Positions 1 through 20,654 of a stretch of 64,000 nucleotides of DNA are shown here, one piece after another (position 1 is the stretch's first letter; the number at the start of each line of letters is the position of its first letter). The notes under the pieces are model-generated. The model saw only the letters and a program-made list of their open reading frames with translations, was not told the DNA's origin and made no database searches. The DNA is taken from the NCBI GenBank assembly GCA_963693315.1, contig OY856187.1, positions 115,986,843 to 116,050,842 of the forward strand, read 5' to 3'. The stretch is from Diogma glabrata. Lineage: Eukaryota > Arthropoda > Insecta > Diptera > Cylindrotomidae. The translations under genes and the position numbers were made by a program.

Positions 1-429
1 TTTTATACTTTTTGAATGATTTGGTTTCAATAAAATCTAAATTAAGGGAAGTTTTGATATAGTTAAGAAAAATAAGATGCTTGTTCAATTTATAGGGCGT
101 ACATTAACAACCTATTTGAACAAAAAAACATTTAACTAAAGTACTAACAAAACCATTAAAAACCTCAACCATTAAACGCCTTATGAACTTTTTACCTGTT
201 ATGAACATAGATTTTGCAAAAAAACCGGATTTTTATAAACCGCGGTTTCAGGTTTTCAATTTGTAGAAACCTGCGGTTACGGTTCGGTTTTCGATTTTTA
301 TTATAATGTGCTTGCTCAATTCAATGCAAAGATATTTACTTTATTTAATATATTTCTTCTTGTATCAAATAAGATTAGTTTTAAGTGAATGATCGCTAAG
401 GCGAGATATTAATTTACGACATTTGTGTC

Positions 430-680
430 AGAATCGTGTGGTCTTTTACAAGAAATTTTCTAAACATTTCGCATGTGGTTGATCATTGCATACGTAGAAC
501 CCTTAGAATTGTTCACGCATCTGATCCACTTTTCTTACATTTAGCTCTATTGTTGGCATTGTTCGTAGATGAAATTTTTGTAAAATATTCCCAAACTGCT
601 GTTGATGATGATGACATATTTTTTTTGGAATATTGTTGCCTTGCAATTTCAACTGCGAATAGTGTGAAGTGTAAAAGTAA
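430..680 (-). pseudogene. BED zinc-finger remnant of a hAT transposase
   Basis: Read on the minus strand, an Ser run is followed by AVWEYFTKI, then NNRAKCKKSG, and after stops TTCEMFRKFL. This is the pattern of a BED finger (VWxxF, CxxC, then a loading helix). The second Cys is replaced by Ser and there are in-frame stops, so it is dead. It fits the N-terminus of the hAT-1 transposase. Confidence 0.55.
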
Positions 681-819
681 ATTATGTATTTAATATTTTT
701 TCGTTATTATTAACAACAGTTTATTAATTACCTATTATTTTACAGTATATTACTTTTACCTATATTATTAGTCAACCCAATCAACAAATTCAAATTTAGC
801 GATAAACAAAGTTATTTTT

Positions 820-849
820 ACTTCACCACAATTTTAAATTGTGTGAAGT
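820..849. repeat. 30-bp near-perfect palindrome
   Basis: ACTTCACCACAATTT faces AAATTGTGTGAAGT with almost no loop. It lies immediately before the tandem family and may mark an element end. Confidence 0.7.
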
Positions 850-879
850 AATGCAATCTATCGTGAAAAAAAAAATCTT

Positions 880-3150
880 ACATACCCCAAATTTCATTTT
901 TTCTTTTGTTTTGGACCATCCTCTATCTAAATAGCCAAAAATAATTTTGGTGTACGTCTGTGTGTGCGTGGGTGGGTGGGTGAGTTTTCTGGATAGGATC
1001 TTGATGAAATTTTGGGAAATGATACAGGTTCACTTGAAAATGGAAGATCTGGATTCATTTCAAATTTGGACAAAATGGCGGGGGGTCTCCCGAACACCTC
1101 TAAGCTTAAATCTTGAGTAACTTCTGATTCCCGGCTATAATCTTATTGAAACTTAGTATATAAGGTTTTAGTACTGTTTTCAATATTTCTGCATACCAAC
1201 TTCCGTTTTGTCACTTCCGGTTAATGAGTTTTTTTTTCAGGTGTTTATCCCTACTGTAGCCTACAATTTCCGATCGATTTTCATGAAACGTTGGTAAAAG
1301 CTTTTAAAGAACATGAGAAAGATTTTATCAGCTTTTGGAGCACACTGGATAAAGGGTTGGGGGTCCACCATACAACAGGTGGTTTTTTCCACAAAGTTTT
1401 TATGTTTGTTGGGAGCATAAAACATTCATTCGTGAATGAATTTTGATGACACTTTGAAAAAAGATGCAAACATGTATGACAGAGAACTGTTTAGCTTTTT
1501 AACTGTTTAGCGATAGTGAACAAAGTGGTGGGGGCTCCCTGGAACGCCTGTTTTTTTGAAAGCTCTATAACATCTGTACCTGATAAGCGAATTGGATGAA
1601 ACTTGGTACATGAGTATGTAGTACGGTTTACAATAGTTCTGCATCCCAACTTCTGGTTTTTCATTCCCGGTAAATGAAGTGATTATGATAAAACTTATGG
1701 AATAGGGTTCCAATTAGTGTGAAAAGATAATTATCATGTTTTGGGACACATTGATCAAAGTGGTGGGGGGTCTACCATACAACTGCTGACTTTTCACACT
1801 TTGTTTTTTAAGTTTGTTGGGAGCGTACAGACTTCATTAATTAATTTATTTTGGAAAAAGTTGGAGACTTAAGTAACAAAGAACTGATTAGTTTTTGGAT
1901 AATATAGGAATAAGTGGTGAGGGTCCTCCCGAACGCCTGTTTAATGTGTCACACTTTTTTCAATGTTTGTTGGGAGCACACAGCATTCGTTCGTGAACGA
2001 ATTTTGACAACACTTTGGAAAAAGATGCAAACATGTATGGCAAGAAACTGATTAGTTGAGCGATAGTGAACAAAGTGGTGGGGGGTGTCCCATACACCTG
2101 TTTTTTTTAAAGCTCAATAATATCTGTACCTGATAATCGAATTGGATGAAACTTGGTACATGAGCATTTAGTACAGTTCACAACAGTTCTGCATCCCAAC
2201 TCCGGTTTTTCACTTCCGGTAATTTTTTTTTTTGTAAATTTTTGAAGTTTTTTCAGTGTCTTTATGCACAATACAGCCTACAATAATGAAGTGATTATGA
2301 TGACACTTATGGAAAAGGGTTCAATTAGTGTGAGAAGATAATTGTCATCTTTTGGGACACATTGATCAAAGTGGCGGGGGGTCTACCATACAACTGCTGA
2401 CTTTTCACACTTTGTTTTTAAAGTTTGTTGGGAGCATACAGACTTCATTCATTATTCAATTCTAATGACACTTTGGAAAAAGATGGAGACTTAAATGACA
2501 AGGAACTGATTAGTTTTTGGACAATATTGGGATAAGTGGTACGGGGTCTCCCAAACACCTGTTTACTGTGTCATCATTTTTTCAATGTTTGTTGGGAGTA
2601 CACAGCATTCATTCGTGAACCAATTTTGATGACACTTTGGAAAAAAATGCAAACATGTATGGCAAAGAACTGATTAGTTTTTGAGCGATAGTGAACAAAG
2701 TGGTGGGGGGTGTCCCATACACCTGTTTTTTTTAAAGCTCTATAACAATTGTACCTGATAATCAAATTGGATGAAACTTTGTACATAAGCATTTAGTATG
2801 ATTTACTAAAATTCTGCATCCCAATTTCCGGTTTTTTGCTTCCGGTAAAAAAAAAAAATGCTTAACTGTTGGCAGTTTTTTCAGTATCTTTATGCATACT
2901 ACAGCCTACAATAATGAAGTGATTATGATAAAACTTATGAAAAGGTTTCAATTAGTGTAGGAAGATAATTATCATCTTTTGGGACACATTGATCAAAGTG
3001 GCGGAGGTCTACCATACAACTGCTGACTTTTCACACTTTGTTTTTAAAGTTTGTTGGGAGCATACAGATTTCATTCATTAATCAATTTTAATGGCACTTT
3101 GAGACTTTAATGACAAAGAATTGACTAGTTTTTGGACAATATTGGGATAA
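880..3150. repeat. Diverged long-period tandem repeat (~560-620 bp units)
   Basis: Recurring blocks: GATGCAAACATGTATGG at about 1463, 2023, 2646; AGTGAACAAAGTGGTGGGGG; TTTGTTGGGAGCA; and CACTTCCGGT-type ends. Two block types alternate (one with ATACAACTGCTGACTTTT, one with ATCTGTACCTGATAA). The last unit is interrupted at 3150 by an insertion and resumes at 4803. A degraded piece of the same family recurs near 56605-56680. No coding potential is seen; short ORFs here are repeat shadows. Confidence 0.75.
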
Positions 3151-4800
3151 CCCAAGAAGGTTTTGCCAGACTTTGACATACGGCCAAGCACTGGTCCATT
3201 AATGGTTAACAGTACTTGGCTATTGTTGCTGGGCCAATACTAGAACCAATCATCGGCCGATCTATGGTTTACAGAAAATAGCCAGTATATTGTTATGAAT
3301 GGTAAATATTACTTGGCTATTGTTATTGGGCCAGTACTGTAGCCATGAATTTGCCGATCTATGTCATTTTTTTTAAATTTCACTAGAGTATTATCCCTTT
3401 TAGAAATACATAGTTTGAAAAATTTCACATATAGTTTAGTTATCGCCTTGTCGGTTGAAAGACTATGGTAATAAAGAAAAGGTTGGTATATGTTTTAATT
3501 TATTTTCATTTCTATTTTATTTTGATTATTTTGTAAATAATTTATTTAAATTTATGTATAAAAATATTATTTTATATTTTGGATTTTTGAGATCAATTAA
3601 ACTCAAGTAAGTAAAGAAGTAATTGGAATATTTTCAATTCAAAGGTATGGTTTGAAGTTTTCTCAGAAAAAAACTACAATTCACATTTTACGTGTTTCGG
3701 ATCGGATTCGAACCTACCCTCGTCAGTGCCCGGCTCGAATCTTTGGGCAGACACGCTATCGATTACGCCGTTGAGGCGATGACAATTTCAAAGTTGAAAC
3801 TTCTTCATCACTTATTTATTTTACTTAAGTTGAATTTTTCCACTGTCATTAGACTCCATATTATGGAAATGCTTTTACATTATATGGGATTTTTTGCATT
3901 AAATTTCTAGACAATACTTTGTGTGAATTCATAGAATGGGGAACATTTCTATTCTAATTAACATCCTAAGTCACGATTGTATAGTCATTATTGATTGTTT
4001 CCAATCAATGTGAAATCAATGGCTGACACTTGGTCAATTTGTAGTTCTACATGTATTAACATTAGACTACATTAAGGGAATTTAAATTTCATTTTGGATT
4101 TTTGAGATCAATTAAACTCAAGTAAGTAAAGAAGTAATTGGAATATTTTCAATTCAAAGGTATGGTTTGAAGTTTTCTCAGAAAAAAACTACAATTCACA
4201 TTTTACGTGTTTCGGATCGGATTCGAACCTACCCTCGTCAGTGCCCGGCTCGAATCTTTGGGCAGACACGCTATCGATTACGCCGTTGAGGCGATGACAA
4301 TTTCAAAGTTGAAACTTCTTCATCACTTATTTATTTTACTTAAGTTGAATTTTTCCACTGTCATTAGACTCCATATTATGGAAATGCTTTTACATTATAT
4401 GGGATTTTTCGCATTAAATTATTTTATATTTTTTTTAATGGCAGAGTACTGGTGGAGTAATGGTGGAGTCAGGGCGGTGTTTGCCATTACTCAGCCATTC
4501 TTGCAACTGAACCAGTTGTATGGGGAGTTTTGAATTTTTTCCGTCATTTTTATTTTATTTTAAATTAGTTTGTATTTAATTTATTTAAATTTACATATGA
4601 TAATAATGTATATTTTTTTTAACGGTCCAGTCATGGTTGCCAGTATTTGGCCCAAGAATGGCAACCATTTATTTTCCGAAGTTATCATCCAGTAAAATTA
4701 TGTTAATGGCCCAGTCGTGGTTGCCAGTACTCACCCATTGCTGCATTACTGGCTGCCAGTAATGGACCATTACTGGACCAGTTGTACAACCTTGTATGGG
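3151..4800 (+). mobile_element. Short DNA element, copy A (with SINE-like insertion)
   Basis: The left end CCCAAGAAGGTT and the right end read inward CCCATACAAGGTT form imperfect terminal inverted repeats. The interior is full of TGGCCA/CCAGTACTGG-type motifs. A second copy without the internal insertion lies inverted at 26284-27094. The insertion is in a tandem-repeat unit whose intact versions read GGGATAAGTGGT (near 2529), so the empty site is known and only AA appears duplicated. It probably belongs to a 2-bp target-duplication superfamily; no transposase is present. Confidence 0.75.
3581..4418 (-). mobile_element. tRNA-derived SINE-like element with 325-bp terminal direct repeats
   Basis: Two 325-bp direct repeats (3581-3905 and 4096-4420) that differ at about one base enclose 190 bp. 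The insertion is flanked by a 14-bp duplication TTATTTTATATTTT (3567-3580, 4419-4432) that is single in copy B. On the minus strand each repeat carries a tRNA-like promoter: A-box-like GGCGTAATCGATAGCG and a canonical B box GGTTCGAATCC. The 14-bp duplication suits LINE-type retrotransposition of a partly dimeric SINE. The terminal-repeat layout also resembles a TRIM carrying Pol III boxes. There is no coding capacity. Confidence 0.7.
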
Positions 4801-4802
4801 AA

Positions 4803-5110
4803 GTGGTGGGGTCCTCCCGAACACCTGTTTATTGTTTCAATGTTTGTTGGAAGCATACAACATTCGTTCGTTAAGTAATTTTGATTACACTTTGCAAAAA
4901 GATGCAAATATGTATGGCAAGGAACTGATTAGTTTTTTAGCGATAGTGAACAAAGTGGTTGGGGGTCCTCCAAGCACCTGTTATTTTGGAAGCTCAATAA
5001 CTTCTGTACCTGATAATTGAATTGGATGAAATTTGGTACATACACATTTAGTACGGTTTACAACAGTTTTGCATCCTAACTTCCGCTTTGTCACTTCCGA
5101 TAAAATTTTT
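4803..5110. repeat. Continuation of the 0.9-3.1 kb tandem family
   Basis: It resumes with AAGTGGTGGGGTCCTCCCG and contains the same ATGCAAATATGTATGGCAAG and TGAACAAAGTGGT blocks and the CTTCCGCTTTGTCACTTCCG end. It is the other half of a unit split by the insertion at 3151-4800. Confidence 0.75.
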
Positions 5111-5878
5111 TTTACTTTTTCTCGTACAACAGAATTTATGTTTGTTGGGATACTACCGCCTGCTTTAATATTTTTATTATTAGAACTACGAAGTCCATAA
5201 TATTGGTTAGCTTTTAATTAAAGTATTTTATGGATATTAGCTCATTATATATCCAGAACACTATGTTTCCAGAGCTGTGGTGAAGTCAGCCTATGCATCA
5301 GCGTCGCAATATTTTTTGTTGATTTTGTGTTTGGCTCAATATATGAAACGAAATGAAGATCACAAATGAATTACTACTTTGATTCAAAATTAAAGTAGCT
5401 ATTATAAATTATTACTTAGTTGTTATAGCTTAACCCTTAAACCAATTACTGCTAGCATCCTCTTTGAATCAGTAGACAACAGATAAATTAAATCTAGACA
5501 GAAAATATAGAAAATAAATTTTCGATGACAATTAAAATTTAAAATTTGTTGAAAACTGTAAACCTGATTTCTAGCAGCGGTTTACGGTTACAATTTGATA
5601 AGCTGGAAACTGCGGTTTCGGTTTTCGGTTAACCGAACCGTGCAAACTCTATATAAACAATAAAATAATTAAAATAACAAAACCGATACTTACCTTGACA
5701 ACAAAGACAAATAAAAAGGTTGGATGGTCAGTTTTCAAGACGTAAGTGAATATTGAATACAGATAGAAGATAAATCCTCGGAAAAATGGTCGTTTGTGTA
5801 TTGTATGAATCAGGATATAACAACAAATTAATACGAGAATAAAATTCTATTCTCTGTTTTATTCATTATTTTTGTTGC

Positions 5879-5993
5879 ATTTTTTTTTAATAAAATGTGT
5901 TGTGTAGTAGGAATTACAATATGTGTCACAATAACACATAAAAACCTTTTACGACCAAGGTCCCACAACAACATACGTTCAAAGGTGTTGATG
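5879..5993 (-). mobile_element. 3' end fragment of LINE (same family as 19.5-20.5 kb)
   Basis: On the minus strand it ends CACAACACATTTTATTA plus poly(A). The preceding ~100 bp match the 3' end of the LINE at 19458-20472, including the ACACATATTGT and GTTGTGGGACC blocks. It is a 5'-truncated copy, a normal product of LINE insertion. Confidence 0.75.
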
Positions 5994-6124
5994 GCTTTCC
6001 CTTTTTTGTTTTTTATATTTTGTTAAAGAATGGATAACTAAACAATAAATCCTATCACAGGTAAAATATGACATAGGCCAATATTTTATGATAGAATAGA
6101 GAAAATAATAGTATTTTAATCAAT

Positions 6125-6270
6125 CAGTGTGTAATGAAGTAGTTTATTCTCAAACAAAAGTTTAAAATTTGAGCGAGGCACGAGCAAAAATTTTAAATTT
6201 GCGAGAGAATAAAATTCATTACACACGAATTGATTACACTACTTTATTCTCTGACAAAGAATTGTGTATT
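6125..6270. repeat. Dyad repeat with GC-rich core
   Basis: GTGTGTAATGAAGTAGTTTATTCTC faces a partly inverted GAGAATAAAATTCATTACACAC across a core reading GAGCGAGGCACGAGC. A third, direct-like TTACACTACTTTATTCTC follows. The layout matches the dyads at 20655-20790 and 34204-34290. Confidence 0.6.
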
Positions 6271-6734
6271 ATATAAAATAAAAACATTTTCAATTAAAAC
6301 AATAAATCTTTATTGTTTTAATTAATAAATCAAATTTCTGTTTAAAAAAAACCCTGATGATAAAAAAACCCATCCCATACAATCAATCAAGTTCAACTAA
6401 ACGAAATAAGAGAATTTATCTTAAAATTTTATTTTTGAACAAAACGTATCAAAGCCATGTGATTATAATTTGAAAATAATTTTAATAAAATAAACAATTT
6501 GACCAATTGGAATCATACCAATTGAATAATGATAATGTTTGTATAGGAAAATTTTCATTAGACAATAGGTTAAGTTCATTAGGCTATAGGTTAGAAAACA
6601 ATACAATAATACATACTATTATTACGGAAAAAACATACAAATAAAGCTGATATAATTAAATGGAAGAGAATAAAAGTAAATTAAAAAGTAAATAGCAAGT
6701 TTTCCAAAAATTTGCTGAAACAAACCAAAAATGT

Positions 6735-6960
6735 AGTTGTCAATAATCCAGCCGGTTGCAAATTCCTTGATCCTGTGACACACTGTCTTTCTCTATGATT
6801 AAAAAGCCACACATAGTTATATGAAGGTTCGGTTCTTCGAAGAAGCAATAGCGTCTCTTTATCAAGGATTATTTCACAGCTAAGATTGAGGGTGCTACCG
6901 TTGACTGAATACAGTTCATCCGCCACCACCCCTAAGATGTCACCTTGGCTAGTGATTTGT
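6735..6960 (+). repeat. Dispersed repeat D
   Basis: About 220 bp with blocks AATAATCCAGC, AGTTATATGAAGGTTCG, GTTGACTGAATACAGTTCAT and GTCACCTTGGCTAGTGAT. Other copies: 18160-18360 (-), 18800-18913 (+), 22040-22200 (+), 28365-28450 (-), 62148-62400 (+). No promoter boxes or coding potential were recognised. Confidence 0.65.
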
Positions 6961-7744
6961 TTTTTTTTCTTGACATGCGCATAGCAGGATAATTTTGTTT
7001 TAAATTTGTGGTTTTTTTGAATTTAAATTTGTGCATTTATAAAATTTGTTTTTTGATATAAATTAATAGTAAAATAAATAATATTTTTAATATAATTTTA
7101 ATATATACAATCGGCCCTTAGTGAATCATTCAGTAATTCACTCGATTGGAAAGCGGCTATATTCTACATCAAACAAGTTGTGTAGTTTAAAAGTTTAAGT
7201 ATTTTTTTCGGTTTTATTTAGATCGGTTTTAAACATGTTTTGGTATTTATATAATAAAATGCACCAGTCAGATCTAAATATAAGCCCAACATAAATATTT
7301 TCAATAATAATAATCTTGTGTGGTTATATTTAAAACATTTTCAAATTTTTATCGTTCCATTGGTGAACTTCTCAAAAACTGAGCAACTATTTTGTTCCAA
7401 AGGAACGCATGTATTATGTTCCTTTACGTTCACGACCCGGCGAGTGAATTTTGACCGACTTTTTTTTAAAATATACAACAAACAAATTTTTTTGTAAAAG
7501 TTACAATAATTTTGGTACTTCTACAAAAACTGCTTTAGAAATATGTCTTCGACATGAAACTAGATTTATTTATTATTTTCTCGTTATTTATTCTTTCGTA
7601 CTTCATAAGAACCTAATTACCAAGTTTTACCAAAGAACCAAGTTTTTTTCAAAACTTAAGAGGATCGACAGACTGACTAACAAAAATAACTTAACTTCAA
7701 TGATCATTGACATATTTTATAACATTTATTAAAGTTTTAAATAC
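6961..7744. other. Region downstream of CNGL, nothing recognised
   Basis: AT-rich spacer. It contains a small palindromic stretch at 7110-7151 (CAATCG...CGATTG outside, GTGAAT...ATTCAC inside). No gene was identified. Confidence 0.4.
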
Positions 7745-7924
7745 ATTTATTTATATAAAACATTTATTTTATTCCAACTGAAGTATATGTTTCCTAATTT
7801 AAAAAACGTATAGCAGGAAAAAATATTTAACAAATAAATGAAGGATTCAATGTACAATAGTTATCACAAATTTTTAAATAAAATTTTTAAAATGTTATAT
7901 AAATGAACGATTTGTTAAATAAAT

Positions 7925-17262
<9,338 letters not shown>

Positions 17263-17299
17263 TTCTAAGTTCTCAGGATAAATTGTACACTACAAATAA

Positions 17300-18150
17300 A
17301 AAGGGGAGATTAAATTATATAATTAGTGTGATTCAAAATTTTAGACTGTTCAAGTAAAGGTCATAACCGTTTTTCTTATTATATTGACATGAATCTTTTG
17401 TCTTTTATTATAGTTGCATTCGGAGAGTCCTTAAAAGGTTCTATGTTGGGCGATCAATTTACTGTATCTTATAACTGAACATGTTAAGCTTAAGAGATCA
17501 GTCATTTAAATTCAATGAAAATTAAACACTAAAATTAGACAAACTCATTTTTATTTCAATACAAATAATTATAAATAATTGTTACACTTAAATTCACTAC
17601 GACACAATTCTAAAATGCTTAATAAGAGATGAATTTTACTTTTTGCTCCACTAAAAGTTAACAAACCGTCTTATATCATGAAAAATATTACACAAAAATA
17701 GTTTACGATACACATTTTTAACTCTTAAATTTGTTTCAATTCCTATTTAGCACTAATCGCATCTAGTCAACAACTGCTTCACTCAAATGGCTTTGAAAAA
17801 CTAAATTTCAATTCAAAAGAAATAACGAATTAAATAATTGGCAAATAATTGGATAATAAAATAAAACAATAAAGGTGGGAAGAATTTTATAGATTTTATT
17901 TAACAAAAAATCAATTAAAACGTAGACATCTTAGAAGTCGTAGCTATAATACAATTAACCATTTTAATTATAAAATAAAAATTAATTGATTAAAAAAAAA
18001 TATTTACAATTAGATTGAAACAGAAAATATAACTAAACAACAATTAAACGATTTGGACGGCCTTTAAAAGTAATAACTACGAGTCACGCGAAAATATTTT
18101 TTAGCTGTTTGTTTACGCTACTAAAGTATGTTTTTAAACATCGCAAACCA
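17300..18150. other. Upstream of the CNGL 5' exon, nothing recognised
   Basis: AT-rich. A promoter or further 5' exon could lie here, but none can be supported from sequence. Confidence 0.4.
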
Positions 18151-19284
18151 CTAGCCAAGTTGATTTCTTAGACTTTAGAGGTACTAACGGATGAACTGTA
18201 TTCAATTCATGGTATTCCCTCAATCTTATAGTTATGGAATATTTCTTAATGATGATGAAGAAGAACCGAGCCTTCATATAACTCTATATCTGGACTTTAA
18301 TCACTGAGGAAGACGATGCACCACATGATCTAGGAATATGCCATTATCTGGATTATTGGAAAGCAAATTTTTATTTTGTGCAAACAAATATTTTGAAAAA
18401 ATTTGATTTTTACCCTTTCCTTTTTTTCTTTTATCCTATCGTGAAATATATTGATCTTATATATATTATATTTTATGTGATAGGATTTGTTGTTTAGTCA
18501 TCTATTCTTTAAAAATATAAGAAACATAAAATAAAATCTTTTCCACATTTGTATGCAATCACTTCTTCGTTTCTTAGTACTTTGCCTATAAATTGTCTAT
18601 AAACAAAATTAGATTTGCCACATTTGATTTGCAACTTGTTCAACACCAACGCAAAGATAAAAACAATTTTAAAAACTGGTTTCATTTGCAATGTATTTGT
18701 GAAATGAAGATAATTTTATACATACGTAAAAAAAGTGCAACAGCTTCTAAATTTTCGTGAGGACGCGAATTGTATTTGTGATGTGTTGTACTGCAGTATC
18801 GTGTGTAAAGGCGGTTCATTTGGTCGCAGGTTGACTGAATACAGCTCATCCGGCAGCAACTTTAAGATATCATATTGGCTAGGGATTTCTCACTGCTATT
18901 GCAGTGGTATGTGCAGTGCCGTCCCAATGTATTTGGGGGCCCCTGGCCCACTATTTCTAGGGGGCCTTTTTGAAAATTAACAATAAGACTGCGTTCCAAT
19001 TGATGCTTAATTGTACTAAACGTGCTAAATCAATTTAGTCAACTATTTTATTTGACTAAATTATATTTTGTTTCTAAATAATTTGGAAGAAATTCATACG
19101 TTAAACAATATCTGACAACTTGATTATATTAATTTGAATTAAAATTCGGTAATTTTGTAAAACTAAATTTAGATTTAGCAGTTTCGTACAATTTAGCAGC
19201 TAATTGGAACCCAGTCTAAATTAAATTAAAAAGCATAATTACTAACGGGTTTTTGAGGTTTATTATAATGTTTATTTTATTTAA

Positions 19285-19436
19285 ATATTTTTTTTTCTCA
19301 CTTTTTTGTCAACAAATTTATCTACAACATCTTCAAATTCTATAGATTTTAATAAATCACTTTCTATGCACATCAACGCAAGGGAATTCAGTCGCTCCTG
19401 CGGCATGCTGTTTCGCAAATCATTTTTTATGTATTT
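19285..19436 (-). pseudogene. hAT-2 transposase C-terminal fragment
   Basis: It reads MKYIKNDLRNSMPQERLNSL, then ALMCIESDLLK, and on to DKKVRKKNI-stop. This is the C-terminal dimerisation region of ZMYM/TTF-type hAT transposases, closely like the end of the hAT-5 transposase here (ALALISIENKI). A stop and the LINE poly(A) lie just upstream, so the gene is broken. Confidence 0.75.
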
Positions 19437-19457
19437 CATCACCTAAAAAGACTGTTC

Positions 19458-20472
19458 TTTTTTTTTTTTTTTTTTAATAAAATGTGTTGTGTAATAGGGT
19501 TTAGAATATGTGTCACAACAACACATAAATACCTTTTAAGACCTAGGTCTAGACCTGGGTCCCACAACAACTGGCGTTCTAAGGTGTAGATTAACGCTTT
19601 TTTTAAACATCTGTGGGTTGAAGCCACCTGAGACTAAGTGTTCCGGCAAACTATTCCATTTGTACGCAGTTCGGACAAAGAAGTCTCTCTGCGATCTGCC
19701 AGTATGACAGCGCGGGATCTTTACCGTTTCACTGGTTGCGGCAGCCGATTGCCGAGTGGAACGGGGGTAAGAATAAGTTTGAGGCATGATGCCGCTAATT
19801 TCATCTGAGCACTGCTGATGACGATATTTGTAAAAAACAACGAGGTCAGCAACAGTGCGACGATGTTGTAGGGAATCAAGTTTTGATGTCAAAGTTCGAT
19901 CACCCACAATTCGTATAGCTCGCTTTTGAACAGAGTCCAAGAGGGCCAAGATAGAAACAGACCCAGCACCCCAAACTTGACAGCAGTACTCCATACAGGG
20001 ACGAATATAGGACTTATAAACATGGAGCAATTGGTATGGAGTAAAAAATTTTTTGCATCTATTTAGGAGGCCGAGTTTTTTAGACGCGCTTTTTGCCATC
20101 GCCATTACATGATCGTTCCAGAGTAGGTCATTTGAAACTGTGACACCCAATAAACGAATGCTTTTACATTCACCTATTGGTTCATCATACATACTAAATA
20201 AAATATCTTTGGGGAACTCGGTCTTTAATCTGGAAACAATCAACAGCTGTGTTTTGGTGGAGTTGAAATTGACAAGGTTTTGGTCACCCCAGTCGGCGAC
20301 TTTATTCAGGTCTTTGTTCAAGTTTATGGCAGTGTCTCTCCGGGCAGGATTAATTCGTTCGTGCATTTTACCTTTTGAAGGAAGGGGCTCGAACGACTTG
20401 TGCAGAGTACAATCATCTGCAAAACTATTTATTGGATTACTGGTGATTTTCAACATTCTCCTGAACAATTAG
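19458..20472 (-). mobile_element. 5'-truncated LINE (Jockey/CR1-like), with poly(A)
   Basis: The minus strand carries an open frame (20468-19536) beginning just before the polymerase motif FADD and running through the thumb and C-terminal domain. The 3' end (TTTTATTA plus ~18 A) lies against the hAT-2 transposase fragment. The 5' part, including endonuclease, is missing, so it is dead on arrival. Exact 5' junction and target duplication were not resolved. Confidence 0.8.
19536..20468 (-). pseudogene. Reverse transcriptase C-terminal half of LINE
   Basis: About 310 residues, uninterrupted. Visible: NSFADDCTLH (catalytic Asp pair), WNDHVMAMAKSASKKLGLL, YKSYIRPCMEYCCQVWG, LDSVQKRAIRIVGD, RDFFVRTAYKWNSLPEHLV. 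This is the usual C-terminal order of Jockey/CR1-type retrotransposon polymerases. The N-terminal fingers and endonuclease are absent, so it cannot be autonomous despite the intact frame. Confidence 0.85.
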
Positions 20473-20654
20473 TGACCTTAATGGTTAAAAAAATTTTGAA
20501 TGCTCTTTCTATGTTTGGAAACATATTAATTAAATTCTTTTGAATAATAAGTGTTATCCTCAATAAGAGATATAACGGGAAATATTTTCTTATATATTCA
20601 ATATTCAAAGATTTTCGGATATAAATTATAATGTCTTTTTGTGATTATTTAATA

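Larger units (their letters stand above)
208..5651. mobile_element. hAT-1: old hAT element with nested repeats
   Basis: The left end TAGATTTTGCA (208) and the right end, read inward as TAGAGTTTGCACGG (from 5651), match. Both are followed by CGGTTT-rich subterminal sequence (238-300 and 5570-5645). Flanking 8-mers TATGAACA (200-207) and TATAAACA (5652-5659) differ at one base, as expected for an old target duplication. Near the left end lies a decayed BED zinc finger. The interior is filled by the tandem family and the 2-bp-flanked element listed separately. Confidence 0.6.

Noticed and set aside
3692..3790. Possible tRNA gene on the minus strand
   Set aside because: A and B box words are present, but a complete cloverleaf is not convincing and the segment is part of a repeated mobile element.
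3692..4533. Frames of 72 and 108 codons sharing an N-terminus
   Set aside because: They read through the tRNA-like part of the SINE-like repeats; not genes.
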